Part shown: piece by piece, positions 62,835 to 64,000 of the stretch
Layout: each line of letters begins with the position of its first letter
Numbering within the stretch: position 1 is the first letter of the stretch
Source: Arcanobacterium sp.
GTDB lineage: Bacteria; Actinomycetota; Actinomycetes; Actinomycetales; Actinomycetaceae
Assembly: GCA_022778805.1 (NCBI GenBank)
Contig: JALFSN010000002.1
Coordinates: 186,001-250,000 of the forward strand
DNA: 64,000 nucleotides
Direction of reading: 5' to 3'
Made by a program: the position numbers and the translations under genes
Notes under the pieces: generated by a model
Databases searched by the model: none
What the model saw: only the letters and a program-made list of their open reading frames with translations
Told to the model about the DNA's origin: nothing

Positions 62835-64000
62835 ATGGATCAGCGCAAACGCCGCCGTCCTGCACACCTCAAATTTTCTCAGCGTTCCACTGGTCGCTCT
62901 ACTCACTCTCATACTCCTCGAGAGCACACCCGCTCTGATGCTTCTCCCCACGCTTCACGCATTTCTCCCCGCACCTCAAACCGCGCCCACAATCCCGCCC
63001 AGAGTACTGAGCACACTGGCGGGTACACTGACCACCATCCAAATACAGAGCGGCGCCAGCACGCACCCAGCATTAATGCCCGTCGTGACGCCGCCCGCGA
63101 GCGCCCGTATGAGCGTGAACAGCAGCGCGGGAATCACCGTGAATATCAGCAGCAGCGCTATGAGCACCGCCAGCGTGAACAGCTGAACCGGCATGAACCT
63201 GCGCGCGCTCCGCACCCCCGCGAAGCTGAACGCAGAAACCACGGTGAGACCGAGCGTTCAAGCGTGGCGCGCTCATCCCTTATCATGGCCTCTGGCACAC
63301 TCGTGAGCCGAGTACTCGGCATGATTCGCTCTCCCTTTTTACTCACGATGGTCATCGGCTTGAATTCTCCGATTGCTAACGCTTTCGATATTGCCAATAC
63401 CTTGCCCAATCTGCTCTTTAATTTCCTTGCCTCAGGCATTATTGATTCCGTGCTCGTCCCAGCGATTGTGCGCGCCTCCAATGGCGCTGACGGCGGGCGA
63501 GCTTATCTCAATAAACTTTTCACTATCTCAGTGGTGTTTCTCGGAGTAATCACGGCTTTACTCACGCTCGGCGCTCCGCTCGTCGTCAAGATATGGGCCG
63601 CTACGCTCAGCCCGCAGTGGTACCAGATCACCGTGATGATGGCGTACTGGTGCATTCCGCAGATTCTCTTCTATGGTCTGACGGCGGTACTTGGCCAAAT
63701 CCTCAACGCTCGCGAAGTCTTCGGCCCTTATATGTGGGTGCCGGTAGCGAATAATGTGGTAGCCATCGGTGGGTTTCTCACTCTGCTGTGGGTATTTGGC
63801 GCACCCTCGGAGGCACAGCTCATTGACCCGAACGCTTGGATAGGGCCGCGCAGCCTACTGCTGGCTATTATCTCCACCGCCGGTATTGCTCTGCAGGTGG
63901 TGCTGTTGCTCTTCCCGCTGCACCGCCTCGGAATTAAGCTGCGTCTCGATTTCCACTGGCGCGGAGCTGGTTTGCGCACCACCGGCAAGGCTTCTCTGTG
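62835..64000 (+). CDS. murJ: MurJ/MviN lipid II flippase, N-terminal part (runs off the window)
   Basis: The gene starts at ATG 62835 after AGGAGG and continues past the window end. The MurJ core begins near residue 145 (SSLIMASGTLVSRVLGMIRSPF) with NAFDIANTLPNLLFNFLASG, the MviN family pattern, and at least six helices follow. It flips lipid II for peptidoglycan synthesis. The first ~143 residues are a hydrophilic Arg/Gln/His-rich extension (e.g. REQQRGNHREYQQQRYEHR). In many actinobacteria murJ lies close to oriC upstream of trx/par genes. Confidence 0.93.
   Translation, partial: MDQRKRRRPAHLKFSQRSTGRSTHSHTPREHTRSDASPHASRISPRTSNRAHNPAQSTEHTGGYTDHHPNTERRQHAPSINARRDAARERPYEREQQRGNHREYQQQRYEHRQREQLNRHEPARAPHPREAERRNHGETERSSVARSSLIMASGTLVSRVLGMIRSPFLLTMVIGLNSPIANAFDIANTLPNLLFNFLASGIIDSVLVPAIVRASNGADGGRAYLNKLFTISVVFLGVITALLTLGAPLVVKIWAATLSPQWYQITVMMAYWCIPQILFYGLTAVLGQILNAREVFGPYMWVPVANNVVAIGGFLTLLWVFGAPSEAQLIDPNAWIGPRSLLLAIISTAGIALQVVLLLFPLHRLGIKLRLDFHWRGAGLRTTGKASL

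Overview
The window looks like the chromosome of an actinobacterium with G+C roughly in the mid-50s percent, most likely an Actinomycetaceae-type commensal of animal mucosa. The reasons are Gram-positive wall-anchored glycosidases with LPXTG-like tails, an actinobacterial-style PPK next to Pit/DUF47, a tRNA Glu-Asp-Phe cluster, and murJ at the right edge pointing the way it does just beside oriC in many actinobacteria. Genus is not resolved. No rRNA, CRISPR array, transposase or integrase was seen.

Left region (1-10 kb, minus strand): three secreted wall-anchored proteins. They are a GH95-type alpha-L-fucosidase, a GH36-like alpha-galactosidase/N-acetylgalactosaminidase with two F5/8C (CBM32) modules, and a repeat protein. 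Together they suggest foraging on mucin or blood-group glycans. The GH36-like gene is broken by one extra base in a G7 tract and by an in-frame amber codon that removes its wall anchor.

10-24 kb: an amidotransferase/ATP-grasp-like pair, a LytTR/DUF3021 regulatory pair, a hydroxyacyl-CoA dehydrogenase, a metallo-hydrolase plus beta-helix pair, an MFS plus GH1 beta-glucosidase locus with an unusual palindromic leader, a U32 protein, a CadD-like exporter and the remnant of an FMN reductase.

24-43 kb: a Zn/Mn ABC transporter with a palindromic operator, a threonine-aldolase-like enzyme, a deoxyribosyltransferase, a two-component system divergent from an ABC exporter, a TauE-like permease, L-asparaginase divergent from an AspT/YidE-type transporter, peptidase T and a polar amino-acid ABC transporter.

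43-56 kb: metY, thiamine pyrophosphokinase, a possible toxin and partner, a phosphate block (DUF47, Pit, PPK), and a C4-dicarboxylate-type transporter with a fumarase-superfamily lyase and an RpiR regulator.

56-58 kb: a 1.9-kb islet inserted at the 3' end of tRNA-Lys. It is bounded by a 30-bp duplication of the tRNA end and separates the tRNA from its terminator. It carries an AAA/DUF4143 ATPase, an apparently leaderless HTH regulator and 22-bp-spaced repeats.

58-64 kb: a hypothetical gene, an AEC transporter, an MscS channel, the tRNA cluster, and murJ with a long basic N-terminal extension. The tRNA-Glu/tRNA-Asp spacer holds a tandem repeat whose hairpins differ by compensatory changes.

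Window-wide patterns: the 8-mer CGCCGTCA is very frequent and strand-biased; several housekeeping enzymes carry low-complexity insertions; and many genes end in short direct duplications at or just past the stop codon.
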